Positions 8,309 to 16,627 of a stretch of DNA of 64,000 nt are shown piece after piece. Both the position numbers and the translations under genes were made by a program. The notes under the pieces are model-generated. The model made no database searches. It worked only from the letters and a program-made list of their open reading frames with translations, and was not told where the DNA came from. The stretch covers positions 1 through 64,000 of the forward strand of contig CAVBWZ010000008.1 in NCBI GenBank assembly GCA_963599445.1. Reading direction: 5' to 3'. Each line of letters opens with the position of its first letter. Position 1 is the first letter of the stretch. The stretch comes from UBA9732 sp963599445 (GTDB taxonomy: Bacteria; Spirochaetota; Spirochaetia; Sphaerochaetales; Sphaerochaetaceae).

Positions 8309-8985
8309 ACTTCCTTGTTTTCTTCCAGGTATCTGCAGATATTCTTGAAAGTGTCTACGAAGAACACGGATAGTATGACGCCCCCGACTATGTCCGTAAG
8401 CCAGTGGACTCCGCTTGCAAGGCGACCAACTACAGTTATGCCTGCAAGGATGCCGCATATGAAGGCTGTTGCGTTCCTGGCTTTTCTGTTCTTGATATAG
8501 TAGTGGGCCATCACCGCAGTCGTGCCAAAGACCGTCGTTGCAAGCATGCTGTGGCTTGAAGGGTACGATGCTTCAAGGGCTCCGTCCATGAGAACCGGCC
8601 TGTAGTTCACCACCACAAGTTCGAAGAAAACGTAGAAGAGCACAACCGCAACGTATACCCCTGCAAGGGCGTAGAGCTTTGGATCCACCTTGGAAAGTGA
8701 TCTGCGCTTTATTGCTTGGACAAGGCCTACGGCTGCGAATCCCGCCGCTACGGCTATGGCAAAGTATCCAAGGTACTGCGTCACTGCATACCATGTGGCG
8801 TTCGTGCCAAATGAATCCCTTGCCTTTGCGTTTATGGATGCAAATCCAACGGAGCTCCCGTTTGGCCCTATGGGCTGTACGTCAAAGAACCTTATCATGA
8901 GCGTGAACGCCACAAAACATAGGAGCATGAGCAAAGCTCCTTTCATTATCCTTCCCATCTGAGCGTATCTGTTTGGTCTTTCCAT
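8305..8985 (-). CDS. PAP2 family phosphatase, membrane
   Basis: A membrane phosphatase of the type-2 phosphatidic acid phosphatase family, acting on lipid pyrophosphates or lipid phosphates at the outer face of the inner membrane. Motifs appear in order: NYRPVL, PSSHS with the catalytic His, and GRLASGVHWLTDIVGG with the second His and Asp. About six helices are visible. The first motif lacks the usual leading Lys spacing, so activity is likely but not certain. Start: AAGGAG lies 8 bases before ATG 8985, which beats an upstream ATG at 9009. It converges on the barrel gene, and the two stops overlap in CTAG. Confidence 0.82.
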   Translation of the reverse strand: MERPNRYAQMGRIMKGALLMLLCFVAFTLMIRFFDVQPIGPNGSSVGFASINAKARDSFGTNATWYAVTQYLGYFAIAVAAGFAAVGLVQAIKRRSLSKVDPKLYALAGVYVAVVLFYVFFELVVVNYRPVLMDGALEASYPSSHSMLATTVFGTTAVMAHYYIKNRKARNATAFICGILAGITVVGRLASGVHWLTDIVGGVILSVFFVDTFKNICRYLEENKEV

Positions 8986-9048
8986 ATTATAGACTCCTTG
9001 TGACATCATTATCCTACATAATAGCTATGCTTTTTTCCATGCCTGTTG

Positions 9049-9077
9049 TTGACATGATAACACATTTTTTCTATTAA
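9049..9077 (+). promoter_or_regulatory. Promoter of the second ABC export pair
   Basis: TTGACA (9049-9054), 17 bp, TATTAA (9072-9077). Predicted transcription start is near 9084, giving a leader of about 46 bases. Confidence 0.55.
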
Positions 9078-9129
9078 TAGAGTCGCGAAAACAATTGTTC
9101 TGAAACTAATGATGCAATTTGGAGGAAAC

Positions 9130-9843
9130 ATGCTTAACATCCAACATCTTACAAAGACCTACGGCGAGAAAAAGGCCGTGGACGATCTTAGCCTACATAT
9201 CGCTCCAGGCGAGATATATGGCTTCATAGGGCACAACGGAGCCGGAAAGACGACGACGCTCAAATCCGTAGTGGGGATACTCCGCTTCGACAGCGGCAGC
9301 ATCACGATAGACGGAACCTCCATACAGGACGACCCAATTGCATGCAAGGCAAAGATTGCCTACATACCCGACAACCCAGACCTCTATGAATTCATGACAG
9401 GCCTCAAATACCTGAACTTCATAGCCGATATCTTCAAGGTGTCTAAGGAGGACAGAGAGGCACGTATCCGGAAGTATGCCGATATCTTTGAGCTCTCCAA
9501 TGACCTGACACAGCCAATTGCTTCGTATTCCCATGGAATGAAGCAGAAACTGGCCATCATTGCAGCATGGATACACAATCCAAAGCTCATCATAATGGAT
9601 GAGCCCTTCGTTGGTTTGGACCCAAAGGCAGCGCATCTCCTCAAGGGTATGATGCGTGAGGTCTGCGACAACGGCGGTGCAATCTTCTTCTCCACCCATG
9701 TCCTTGAGGTTGCGGAGAAGCTTTGCGACAAGGTCGCAATCATAAAGGCTGGAAAGCTCATCCGCTCCGGCACGATGGAGGAGGTCAAGGGTGACGACAG
9801 CTTGGAGGATGTGTTCCTTGAGCTTGAGGAGGAGAACAACTGA
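9130..9843 (+). CDS. ABC-2 type exporter ATP-binding protein
   Basis: A 237-residue ATPase of the CcmA/DrrA class: Walker A GHNGAGKTT, a Q-loop in the segment IAYIPDNPDLYEFMTGLKY, a weak signature YSHGMKQK (the canonical LSGG is replaced), Walker B LIIMDEPFVGLDP, and an H-loop in STHVLEVAE. The signature is of the SHGMKQ kind common in ABC-2 exporters. GGAGG ends 4 bases before ATG 9130. It overlaps the permease gene by one base (TGATG). The substrate cannot be read from the sequence. Confidence 0.87.
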   Translation: MLNIQHLTKTYGEKKAVDDLSLHIAPGEIYGFIGHNGAGKTTTLKSVVGILRFDSGSITIDGTSIQDDPIACKAKIAYIPDNPDLYEFMTGLKYLNFIADIFKVSKEDREARIRKYADIFELSNDLTQPIASYSHGMKQKLAIIAAWIHNPKLIIMDEPFVGLDPKAAHLLKGMMREVCDNGGAIFFSTHVLEVAEKLCDKVAIIKAGKLIRSGTMEEVKGDDSLEDVFLELEEENN

Positions 9844-11435
9844 TGGTGAAGGTCCTTCTTGGAAAACAGTTCGCGGAGATGTTCCGCAGCTATCTGTATG
9901 ATGCAAAGAAGAACAAGGCAAGGTCCAAGCTCTCGACCACGCTCTACTTCGTGTTCTTCGCCGTCCTCCTCGTGGGTGTGATAGGTGGGATGTTCACATT
10001 CCTTTCCATAACGATGTGCAGCCCTCTTTCAAATGCCGGCATGGGGTGGCTGTATTTTGCAATAATGGGTCTTGCCGCCATAGTGTTTGGTGCTATGGGA
10101 AGCGTGTTCAACACTTTTTCAGGCCTGTACCTTGCAAAGGACAACGATTTGCTGCTTTCCATGCCAATTCCCGTATCCGTTATAATGACTTCAAGGCTTC
10201 TTGGTGTCTATCTCATGGGTCTGATGTACTCCTCCATGGTGGCGCTGCCTGCCGTCATAGTCTACCTTGCAGCATATAGGTTCAGTTTTGCGACGTTGGT
10301 CTGTGGAATCCTCTTCGTGTTCCTCATCTCCGTCATAGACCTTGAGCTGTCATGTGTCCTTGGCTGGGTCGTTGCAAAGCTGAGCCAAAAGCTCAAGAAC
10401 AAGAGCTTCATCACGGTGATTCTGGCCCTTGTGTTCTTTGGGCTTTACTACTTCGTCTGCTTCAAGGCACAAAGTGTCATATCGGACCTCATAATGAACG
10501 TCTCCGTATATGGCACAGCCATCAAGGGCAAGGCCTATCCTATGTACCTGTTTGGAATGATAGGCGAGGGCGACTGGATTGCGACACTGATATACTATGC
10601 TGTATTTGGTGCTTTGTTCGCTTTGATGTGGGTCGTCATTTCAAGGAGCTTCATAAAGATCGTCACAACGAACACCGGATCCAAGACCAAGGGCGCAAAG
10701 GCAAGCTTCGAAGGCAGGAGCGTGAAGGCCACGCTGTTCTCAAAGGAACTGGGGCGCTTCACTTCAAGTGCCAATTACATGCTCAACTGCGGTCTGGGGA
10801 CTTTGTTCATCTTGGTGGCGTTCGTCGCCATTCTTCTCAAGGGCGAGACCGTGGCCGCCGTGGCAAGTGAGATGTTCGGCTCCAATGGTGCTGCGCTCAT
10901 AATCCTGATTGGAGGAGTATGCTGCGTTGCGTGCATGAACGATATGGCAACGCCTTCCATTTCCCTTGAGGGAAGAAGCCTTTGGATCCTTCAGTCTTTG
11001 CCGGTGTCGCCGTACATGGTTCTTGCCGCAAAGCTCAAGGTACAGATAATACTCACGGTCGTACCAGTTGTCATGTGCCTTGTTGCGATAGCTGCAACCG
11101 TTCCATGCAATGCCATACAATTCATTCTTGGTTGCGTCTTTGCTGTGCTGAACGTCAATCTCTTGGCTTTGTTTGGATTGCTGCTTGGTCTCAAGATGCC
11201 AAATCTTACATGGACGAGCGAGCTCATTCCAATCAAGCAGAGCTTCAGCATCGTGATCGTCTGGATAGGAGGCCTCCTTTTCAATGCGGCCTTTGTTGGA
11301 CTGTACCTTCTTTTTGGCTACAAGTTGGGTGAAGTCGTCTACCTTTGCATTTCCATACTTGTAGCTGCGGCTCTTGGATTCATTCTCAATTCATGGCTCA
11401 AGAACAAGGGAAGCAGGATTTTTGCAGAGCTCTAA
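9843..11435 (+). CDS. ABC-2 type transporter permease, large
   Basis: A 530-residue membrane protein with about 11-12 hydrophobic segments and no large soluble domain, matching the roughly 500-residue permeases paired with CcmA-like ATPases. It starts on the stop of the ATPase gene (TGATG) and is followed by a strong terminator, so the pair is a complete transcription unit. Motifs such as DNDLLLSMPIPVS and SLEGRSLWILQSLPVS are typical of this permease group. Substrate unknown. Confidence 0.8.
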   Translation: MVKVLLGKQFAEMFRSYLYDAKKNKARSKLSTTLYFVFFAVLLVGVIGGMFTFLSITMCSPLSNAGMGWLYFAIMGLAAIVFGAMGSVFNTFSGLYLAKDNDLLLSMPIPVSVIMTSRLLGVYLMGLMYSSMVALPAVIVYLAAYRFSFATLVCGILFVFLISVIDLELSCVLGWVVAKLSQKLKNKSFITVILALVFFGLYYFVCFKAQSVISDLIMNVSVYGTAIKGKAYPMYLFGMIGEGDWIATLIYYAVFGALFALMWVVISRSFIKIVTTNTGSKTKGAKASFEGRSVKATLFSKELGRFTSSANYMLNCGLGTLFILVAFVAILLKGETVAAVASEMFGSNGAALIILIGGVCCVACMNDMATPSISLEGRSLWILQSLPVSPYMVLAAKLKVQIILTVVPVVMCLVAIAATVPCNAIQFILGCVFAVLNVNLLALFGLLLGLKMPNLTWTSELIPIKQSFSIVIVWIGGLLFNAAFVGLYLLFGYKLGEVVYLCISILVAAALGFILNSWLKNKGSRIFAEL

Positions 11436-11475
11436 GCGAATTTGGACTATCATTGCCCTGTGAGGGCATTATGAA

Positions 11476-11512
11476 AAAAGGCACGGCTGCTTCTATGCGG
11501 TCGTGCCTTTTC
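11476..11512 (+). terminator. Intrinsic terminator after the ABC-2 permease gene
   Basis: AAAAGGCACG and CGTGCCTTTT form the stem around a GC-rich loop. A-runs and T-runs on the two sides let it work in both directions, which also suits the convergent importer genes. Confidence 0.75.
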
Positions 11513-11569
11513 AATTTGCATACCCTATTAGGAGTCCAAGGACATCGGTCTATAGGAAGGGGCTTCGTG

Positions 11570-12364
11570 CTATGAGAGAAGGGCTCTGTCCGTGGCCAGT
11601 TCGTCGCCGCTTGCTTTTGCGAATTCGTTCATGAGGGCGGGGACGGTGAGGCTTCGTTTCTCGTCTCCGGAGATGTCAAGGATTATCCGGCCTTGGTGCA
11701 TCATGATGAGGCGGTTTCCGTAGGTGATGGCGTCCTTCATGTTGTGCGTGACCATGAGCGTCATCAGGTTGTTCTCCTTGACGATTCTGTCGGACAGCTC
11801 AAGCACCTTGCCTGCGGTCCTTGGGTCGAGCGCTGCGGTGTGTTCGTCAAGAAGAAGCAGCTTTGGCTTTGTGAGCGTGGCCATGAGGAGGGTGAGAGCC
11901 TGCCTTTGGCCGCCTGAGAGGAGCTTGACCTTTGTGGTGAGTCTGTCTTCAAGTCCAAGTCCAAGCGTTGAAAGCATTTCCTTGTACTGTTGGCGTTCCT
12001 CTTTGGTGATTCCTATGCCAAGCCCTCGTTTCTGTCCGCGGCGTTTTGCAATGGCTAGGTTCTCCTCTATCTGCATGTTGCCGGCGGTTCCCATCATTGG
12101 GTCCTGGAACACTCTTCCAATGAATGCCGCGCGTTTGTGTTCGCAAAGTCCCGTTACATCCTGCCCGTCTATGACAATCTGCCCTTCGTCAAGAGGCCAT
12201 AGACCTGCAATGGCGTTGAGAATGGTCGATTTGCCGGCTCCGTTCCCACCTATGACGGTCACGAAGTCTCCGGATTCCATGTGGAGGTTCACTCCGTTCA
12301 GCGCCACTTTCTCGTTTATGGTATGGGGATTGAATGTCTTTCTTATGTTGATAAGGTCAAGCAT
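11570..12364 (-). CDS. Amino-acid ABC importer ATP-binding protein (TrpZ-like)
   Basis: A 264-residue ATPase: Walker A GGNGAGKST, Q-loop in RVFQDPMMG, signature LSGGQRQA, Walker B LLLLDEHTAALDP (the Glu-His replaces the more usual Glu-Pro, as in this family), H-loop VTHNMKD. The start at ATG 12364 has AAGGAG 6 bases upstream. It overlaps the permease gene by 8 bases. With the neighbouring permease and PF04392 binding protein it forms the three-gene importer family known as trpXYZ in streptococci. Leader-peptide context points to Tyr or Phe as the signal. Confidence 0.85.
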   Translation of the reverse strand: MLDLINIRKTFNPHTINEKVALNGVNLHMESGDFVTVIGGNGAGKSTILNAIAGLWPLDEGQIVIDGQDVTGLCEHKRAAFIGRVFQDPMMGTAGNMQIEENLAIAKRRGQKRGLGIGITKEERQQYKEMLSTLGLGLEDRLTTKVKLLSGGQRQALTLLMATLTKPKLLLLDEHTAALDPRTAGKVLELSDRIVKENNLMTLMVTHNMKDAITYGNRLIMMHQGRIILDISGDEKRSLTVPALMNEFAKASGDELATDRALLS

Positions 12365-13280
12365 GTCTGGCTCCTTTGCTTCTCTTCGTGTTCCTGGCGT
12401 TCTTGGTCCAGTAGGGGATTGCGAGGAAGAACGCAACCACCAGCGCAGACAGCAGCTTAAGAAGGTTCGTGTTGAGTCCAAGCCACAGGACGACCTGGAT
12501 GACTATGTAGTAGAGCACCGCTCCTATGGACACCGCCATGAGCTTGAGCCCAAAGTTGTGGAAGAGCTTTCCGAATACGACTGTGCCTATTATCACCGCC
12601 GCAAGTCCTATGACGATCGCTCCACGTCCCATGTTGACATCCACTGAGCCTTGGTACTGTGCAAACAGTGCAGATGAAAGCGCAACGATTCCGTTCGAGA
12701 GCATAAGGCCTATGCGCTTGCATCGGTCGACGTTTATTCCCTGTGCTTTTGCCATTTGCTCGTTGCATCCGGTGGCTCTGAGTGCGCTTCCAAGCTCCGT
12801 TCCAAAGAACCAATAGAGTACCGCTATGAGGATTGCCGTTACAGCCAGCATTATGAATATTGGATTGTCCATTCCAAGATGCCTTACGTTCCTTGCGCTT
12901 ACAAGGAGGTTGTACTTCGTGACGTTTATACCCTGGTTCGCCTTGAACCCCATGATCCACAGGTTTATGGAGTACAGGGCAAGCTGCGTAAGGATTCCTG
13001 AAAGGATTGGAGGGATTCCCATTTTCGTATGGAAGATTCCCGTTACGAGTCCTGCCACCATGCCTGCAAGGACTGCACATACAAGTGCTATCCAAAGGTT
13101 CGTGCCGTTGAGCATGAGCATTACGCATACGGCGCCTCCAGTTGCCATGGTCCCATCCACCGTTAGGTCGGAGAAATCAAGGACCTTGTACGTAAGGTAC
13201 ACTCCTATGGCCATTATCCCCCAGATGAGGCCTTGTGCAATCGCTCCGGGGAGCGCGCTTATCAAAGATGCTATGTTCAA
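12357..13280 (-). CDS. Amino-acid ABC importer permease (TrpY-like)
   Basis: A 307-residue permease of the branched-chain/sugar (LivH/RbsC-like) fold with about 8-9 helices, for example GLIWGIMAIGVYLTYKVL and VCVMLML. The start is TTG 13280: AAGGAGG lies 6 bases upstream, and the frame before it runs through the intergenic 10-bp repeat array, which would give an unlikely N-terminus. It sits between the binding-protein gene and the ATPase gene of one importer operon. Confidence 0.8.
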   Translation of the reverse strand: MNIASLISALPGAIAQGLIWGIMAIGVYLTYKVLDFSDLTVDGTMATGGAVCVMLMLNGTNLWIALVCAVLAGMVAGLVTGIFHTKMGIPPILSGILTQLALYSINLWIMGFKANQGINVTKYNLLVSARNVRHLGMDNPIFIMLAVTAILIAVLYWFFGTELGSALRATGCNEQMAKAQGINVDRCKRIGLMLSNGIVALSSALFAQYQGSVDVNMGRGAIVIGLAAVIIGTVVFGKLFHNFGLKLMAVSIGAVLYYIVIQVVLWLGLNTNLLKLLSALVVAFFLAIPYWTKNARNTKRSKGARHA

Positions 13281-13300
13281 GTTCTTCCTCCTTATTCGTT

Positions 13301-13387
13301 CGTGATGCGCTGTGATGCGTCCTAGTGCGCCTTGATGCGCCATGGTACGCCGTAATGCGCCCTCATGCGCCCACATACGTCCACATT
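13301..13387. repeat. 10-bp-period degenerate tandem repeat, array 1
   Basis: About 8-9 units with an exact 10-bp period and the core ATGCGC (for example TGTGATGCGT, CTTGATGCGC, CGTAATGCGC). The reverse complement GGCGCATNAN matches the arrays at 28047, 39371 and 45761. It lies between the binding-protein and permease genes of the importer operon. Confidence 0.75.
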
Positions 13388-13411
13388 TCGAAACCTTCAT
13401 TGAATACACAT

Positions 13412-13457
13412 GAACAAGCCGACTTCTGCACTTTCCTGCAGCATAGCCGGCTTGTTC
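13412..13457 (-). promoter_or_regulatory. Stable hairpin after the binding-protein gene
   Basis: GAACAAGCCG (13412-13421) and CGGCTTGTTC (13448-13457) form a perfect 10-bp stem with an inner CTGCA/TGCAG pairing. No U-tract follows on the minus strand, so I read it as an mRNA-stabilising or processing hairpin rather than a terminator. That is common after binding-protein genes that must outnumber their permeases. Confidence 0.55.
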
Positions 13458-13466
13458 GTTGTATCA

Positions 13467-14438
13467 TCAGATTGCAACGTAGTCTGCAGGTACCTCGACT
13501 CCAAGTATGGAGCAGAGCTCTGCGTTGTATTCCTTGGTGAACTTTGGAGCGTACTGGATTGGCATGGTCGATACGTCTGCACCGCCAAGGATCTCAGCTG
13601 CCATTTCACCTGTTCTGTATCCAAGGTCGTAGTAGCTGATGGAAAGCGTTGCGACTCCACAACCCTTGCAGATTCCTTCCTCTCCTGCAACAACTGGAAC
13701 CTTTGCCGGTTCAACGACGTTGCGGATCGTCTCTGTGCAGGAAGCTGCGGTATTGTCCGTTGGGATGTAGATCACATCGCTCCAGCTGCAGGCGTTGGCC
13801 GTTACAGCCGATACATCGTTGGAATCAGAGAACGCATAGTCCTGACATTCGATTCCATGGCTCTCAAGGATTGCCTTTATGATGTTCACCTGGTATACAG
13901 AATTGGCCTCGGCTGAGCAGTAGAGCATTCCAACCTTCTTGGCATTGGGGAAGAGCTCCATAATCATGTTGGCCTGCTGGTCAAGCGGTGCAAGGTCGCA
14001 CGTTCCCGATATGTTTACACCCGTCGTGCCTGTGAAGTCGTCCATGCCAAGGGCTGTGCCGTAGTCCGTGACGCTCGTTCCAAGGATTGGAATGTCTCCT
14101 GTCGCAGCCTGCGCCGCCTGAAGGGCAGGGGTTGCGTTCGCCATTATGAGATCCACGTTGGATGACACGAAGCCGTTGACTATGGTTATGCATGTGGCCA
14201 CGTCACCCGATGCGTTCTGCTCGATTATCTTCACGCTGTCGCCGAGCTTGTCCTTGAGGGCATCCTCAAAGCCCTTGGTCGCTGCATCAAGCGCATTGTG
14301 CTGCACGAGCTGGCATACACCCACGGTATAGGTCTTGCCTGCGCTTCCTGCACTCTCGTTGCTTCCACCTGCGAAGGCGCTTGCCACACACAGGGCCATC
14401 ATTGCCAGTACCAGACCGATTCTAACGACTTTCTTCAT
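13467..14438 (-). CDS. ABC importer substrate-binding protein, PF04392 (TrpX-like)
   Basis: A secreted binding protein of about 323 residues: signal peptide to about residue 22 (ASAFAGG), then a two-lobe type I periplasmic fold starting YTVGVCQLVQHNALDAA, characteristic of the PF04392 family. GSNESAGSAG is a linker. There is no Cys at the cleavage site, so it is probably not a lipoprotein. AAGGAG lies 7 bases before ATG 14438, favouring it over the ATG at 14444. The gene sits right behind an attenuator and a Tyr/Phe-rich leader ORF, so its ligand is probably an aromatic amino acid (inference). Confidence 0.85.
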   Translation of the reverse strand: MKKVVRIGLVLAMMALCVASAFAGGSNESAGSAGKTYTVGVCQLVQHNALDAATKGFEDALKDKLGDSVKIIEQNASGDVATCITIVNGFVSSNVDLIMANATPALQAAQAATGDIPILGTSVTDYGTALGMDDFTGTTGVNISGTCDLAPLDQQANMIMELFPNAKKVGMLYCSAEANSVYQVNIIKAILESHGIECQDYAFSDSNDVSAVTANACSWSDVIYIPTDNTAASCTETIRNVVEPAKVPVVAGEEGICKGCGVATLSISYYDLGYRTGEMAAEILGGADVSTMPIQYAPKFTKEYNAELCSILGVEVPADYVAI

Positions 14439-14478
14439 CTCCATTCTCCTTCATCCGTCCATGCGGATTGTAATTGCA

Positions 14479-14509
14479 ATAAAAAAGGTCCTCCGTCTGA
14501 GGAGGACCC
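14479..14509 (-). terminator. Attenuator terminator upstream of the aromatic amino-acid importer
   Basis: On the minus strand GGTCCTCC and GGAGGACC form a perfect 8-bp stem followed by TTTTTTATT (plus-strand 14479-14486). It lies about 40 bases before the first structural gene and about 30 bases after the leader peptide stop. The 3' arm with its loop edge (AGACGGAGG, 14490-14498 on the plus strand as CCTCCGTCT) is identical to the bases carrying the leader peptide's ribosome-binding site (14643-14651). Confidence 0.8.
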
Positions 14510-14538
14510 ATCACATTCTTTTCTATGGTTTCCAACGC

Positions 14539-14637
14539 TCAGGCGTATTGGTGAGGACTTCTAAAGTAAAAGTAGAAATAGGACGAAAAGAGGGCTTTGT
14601 TCATTGCTGCGTCTGATTTGATAACCAATGCCTTCAT
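14539..14637 (-). CDS. Tyr/Phe-rich leader peptide of an attenuation-controlled operon
   Basis: A 32-residue ORF with a very good ribosome-binding site (GGAGG, 5 bases before ATG 14637). It ends LFSSYFYFYFRSPHQYA: eight of its last seventeen residues are Tyr or Phe, including six in a row (YFYFYF). It lies downstream of a strong promoter and upstream of a terminator, the classic arrangement of pheA/pheST-type attenuators, where ribosome stalling at scarce aminoacyl-tRNA prevents termination. Its stop codon sits in a possible hairpin (CCAA..CGC / GCG..TTGG), as expected for a pause structure. The product itself probably has no function. Confidence 0.75.
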   Translation of the reverse strand: MKALVIKSDAAMNKALFSSYFYFYFRSPHQYA

Positions 14638-14685
14638 ACGTCCCTCCGTCTTGGATTTTGCAGTTTCCTGCATAAACTTGCACTC

Positions 14686-14714
14686 TGTATACAGCTTTAG
14701 CCGTTTAATGTCAA
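14686..14714 (-). promoter_or_regulatory. Promoter of the importer leader
   Basis: On the minus strand TTGACA (14709-14714), a 17-bp spacer and TATACA (14686-14691). Predicted transcription start is near 14679, about 42 bases before the leader ATG, with a small hairpin AGTTT/AAACT at the RNA 5' end. Confidence 0.7.
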
Positions 14715-14788
14715 CCATGTTCCAAGATGATTGTTTCAAAAAAATGCGGATGCCTGTATACTTTTGGTTGTATGCCAAGGAGTTTTCA

Positions 14789-15685
14789 ATGAGGGTTCTA
14801 TTCTACAGTTCCGTGAACATAGACATGGTGTTCCATGTCGACCATATAGTAGCTCCAGGTGAGACGCAATCGTCGTCTGGAGTGTCCGTAGGTGCAGGAG
14901 GCAAGGGTGCAAACCAAGCCGCCGCACTTGCAAAGGCTTTGCATGGAAGCGATGTTGCAACTGTGCATCTTGCAGGAAAATGTGGAGACGACGGCCAATT
15001 CATCTTGGATAAGCTCTCCAGTTTTGGCGTGGACGTTTCATATATGAGACATTCTTCATGCGGGACGGGACAGGCCGTCATCCAGGTGGACAAGAATGGG
15101 CAGAACTCCATTATCCTCTATGGGGGAGGCAACCAATGCATTGAAAGGAATGAGGTGGACGAGACCTTGTCCTTCTTTTCAAGCGACGACGTTCTTTGCG
15201 TGAACTGCGAGATAAACGATCTTGGATATGTGATAGACCGTGCATACGAGAAGGATATGCGCATCTTCGTGAATCCTTCTCCCGTGAACGACGTCATTTC
15301 CCAGATCGATTTCTCAAAGATATCGGCCTTGGTTGTGAATGAAGTCGAAGGAGCGGTCCTTGCCGGACTTGCATGTGGCGCTGCCTATGAGGATGTGATT
15401 AAGGTTTTGTCTCTGCGGTGGCCTATGTGTGAAGTGGTCATGACCGTTGGCGGGGATGGTGCGTACTATTCGTTCCAGGGGCAGACCTTGAAGGTTCCGG
15501 CAGTGAAGACGTGCGTGGTGGATACTACCGCTGCAGGTGACACGTTCATGGGTTATTTCATCGCCTCCCGGCTCAACGGTATGAATGCGGAGGCTTCCCT
15601 CAAGCGCGCCAGCCTTGCAAGCTCGATCACCGTTTCGCGCCCAGGTGCAATGGACTCGATTCCGTTTGGGGACGAAGTCGTTTAG
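14789..15685 (+). CDS. PfkB-family carbohydrate kinase, ribokinase-like
   Basis: A 298-residue sugar kinase: the N-terminal motif GAGGKGANQAAALAK binds the sugar, and the C-terminal PfkB signature DTTAAGDTFMGYF carries the catalytic Asp. Length and motifs fit ribokinase (ATP + ribose to ribose 5-phosphate), but other PfkB sugar or nucleoside kinases are possible. ATG 14789 has AAGGAG 6 bases upstream. The frame stays open further upstream, but that part is antisense to the aromatic leader. No ribose importer is adjacent; a BMP-type nucleoside/sugar importer begins at 61310. Confidence 0.78.
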   Translation: MRVLFYSSVNIDMVFHVDHIVAPGETQSSSGVSVGAGGKGANQAAALAKALHGSDVATVHLAGKCGDDGQFILDKLSSFGVDVSYMRHSSCGTGQAVIQVDKNGQNSIILYGGGNQCIERNEVDETLSFFSSDDVLCVNCEINDLGYVIDRAYEKDMRIFVNPSPVNDVISQIDFSKISALVVNEVEGAVLAGLACGAAYEDVIKVLSLRWPMCEVVMTVGGDGAYYSFQGQTLKVPAVKTCVVDTTAAGDTFMGYFIASRLNGMNAEASLKRASLASSITVSRPGAMDSIPFGDEVV

Positions 15686-15796
15686 TTGCTGTTGCCCGTC
15701 ATCCGTGAATCCTTGAAAGAGGAGGCTGGTTCTGTTAATTTTGAAGTGGGTTCTGGTCCCAGTGCTGGGAAGCGGACTCCAAAAGGGGGATGGCGA

Positions 15797-16585
15797 ATGA
15801 GTGACTACGGCAAGGTTGCAATTGGGATTCTGATTCCGTTTCTTGGTACCACATTGGGCGCAGCCATGGTGTTCTTCCTGAAGAAGGACATGAAGGCAAG
15901 TGTTCAGAAGGCTTTGCTTGGGTTTGCATCGGGTGTCATGATAGCGGCTTCCATTTGGTCCCTTATCATGCCTGCAATAGAGATGGCTGAGAATGCTGGA
16001 ACGATAGCCTGGATTCCTGCTTTGGTTGGTTTTCTAGCAGGAACCCTACTGCTTTTGGTCCTTGACTCTGTTGTCCCTCACCTGCATTTGGATTCTGACA
16101 AGCCAGAGGGTAGACCAAGCGGACTTGGCAAATCCCTCATGCTTTTCCTTGCCGTCACAATACACAACCTGCCGGAAGGCATGGCCGTTGGTGTAGTGCT
16201 TGCAGGTATGCTGTCAGGTGGCAATGTGATAACTACAGCTGGTGCATTCGCACTCTCCATTGGAATTGCAATACAGAATTTTCCTGAGGGTGCAATCATT
16301 TCCATGCCTTTGGTTGGTACAGGTCTTTCAAAGAGGAAGGCTTTTGGATATGGCTTCCTTTCAGGTGTAGTCGAGCCGGTGGGTGCGTTGCTCACGATTC
16401 TCCTTACGCAGTTTCTTACTCCAATTCTTCCATATATCCTGTCGTTCGCAGCAGGTGCAATGTTCTATGTCGTCGTTGAGGAGCTCATTCCGGAAGCACA
16501 GGCAGGGGAGCATACCAACATTGGCACAATGGGTGCCGTCTTTGGCTTTGCCCTCATGATGGTTCTGGACGTGGCTTTGGGGTGA
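15797..16585 (+). CDS. ZIP family divalent metal transporter (GufA/ZupT-like)
   Basis: A 262-residue inner-membrane protein with eight predicted helices. The two ZIP metal-site motifs are clear: HNLPEGMAVG in helix 4 and QNFPEGAIIS in helix 5, the second with Gln in place of His as in the GufA branch. A short His-bearing loop (PHLHLDSDKPEG) lies in the variable region. It moves Zn2+ or another divalent metal into the cytoplasm. GGGGG lies upstream of ATG 15797. The gap to the kinase gene is about 110 bases with no clear promoter. Confidence 0.88.
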   Translation: MSDYGKVAIGILIPFLGTTLGAAMVFFLKKDMKASVQKALLGFASGVMIAASIWSLIMPAIEMAENAGTIAWIPALVGFLAGTLLLLVLDSVVPHLHLDSDKPEGRPSGLGKSLMLFLAVTIHNLPEGMAVGVVLAGMLSGGNVITTAGAFALSIGIAIQNFPEGAIISMPLVGTGLSKRKAFGYGFLSGVVEPVGALLTILLTQFLTPILPYILSFAAGAMFYVVVEELIPEAQAGEHTNIGTMGAVFGFALMMVLDVALG

Positions 16586-16627
16586 TGTTTCTTGTTCGTC
16601 TGACCAAGCCTCTGTCAAACATCTCCA

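Noticed and set aside
13281..13409. Longer N-terminus for the importer permease
   Set aside because: The extension is translated 10-bp repeat DNA, while AAGGAGG sits directly before the TTG at 13280.
14440..14700. T-box leader upstream of the aromatic importer
   Set aside because: No TGGNACCGCG-type T-box sequence is present; a leader peptide with Tyr/Phe codons explains the terminator better.
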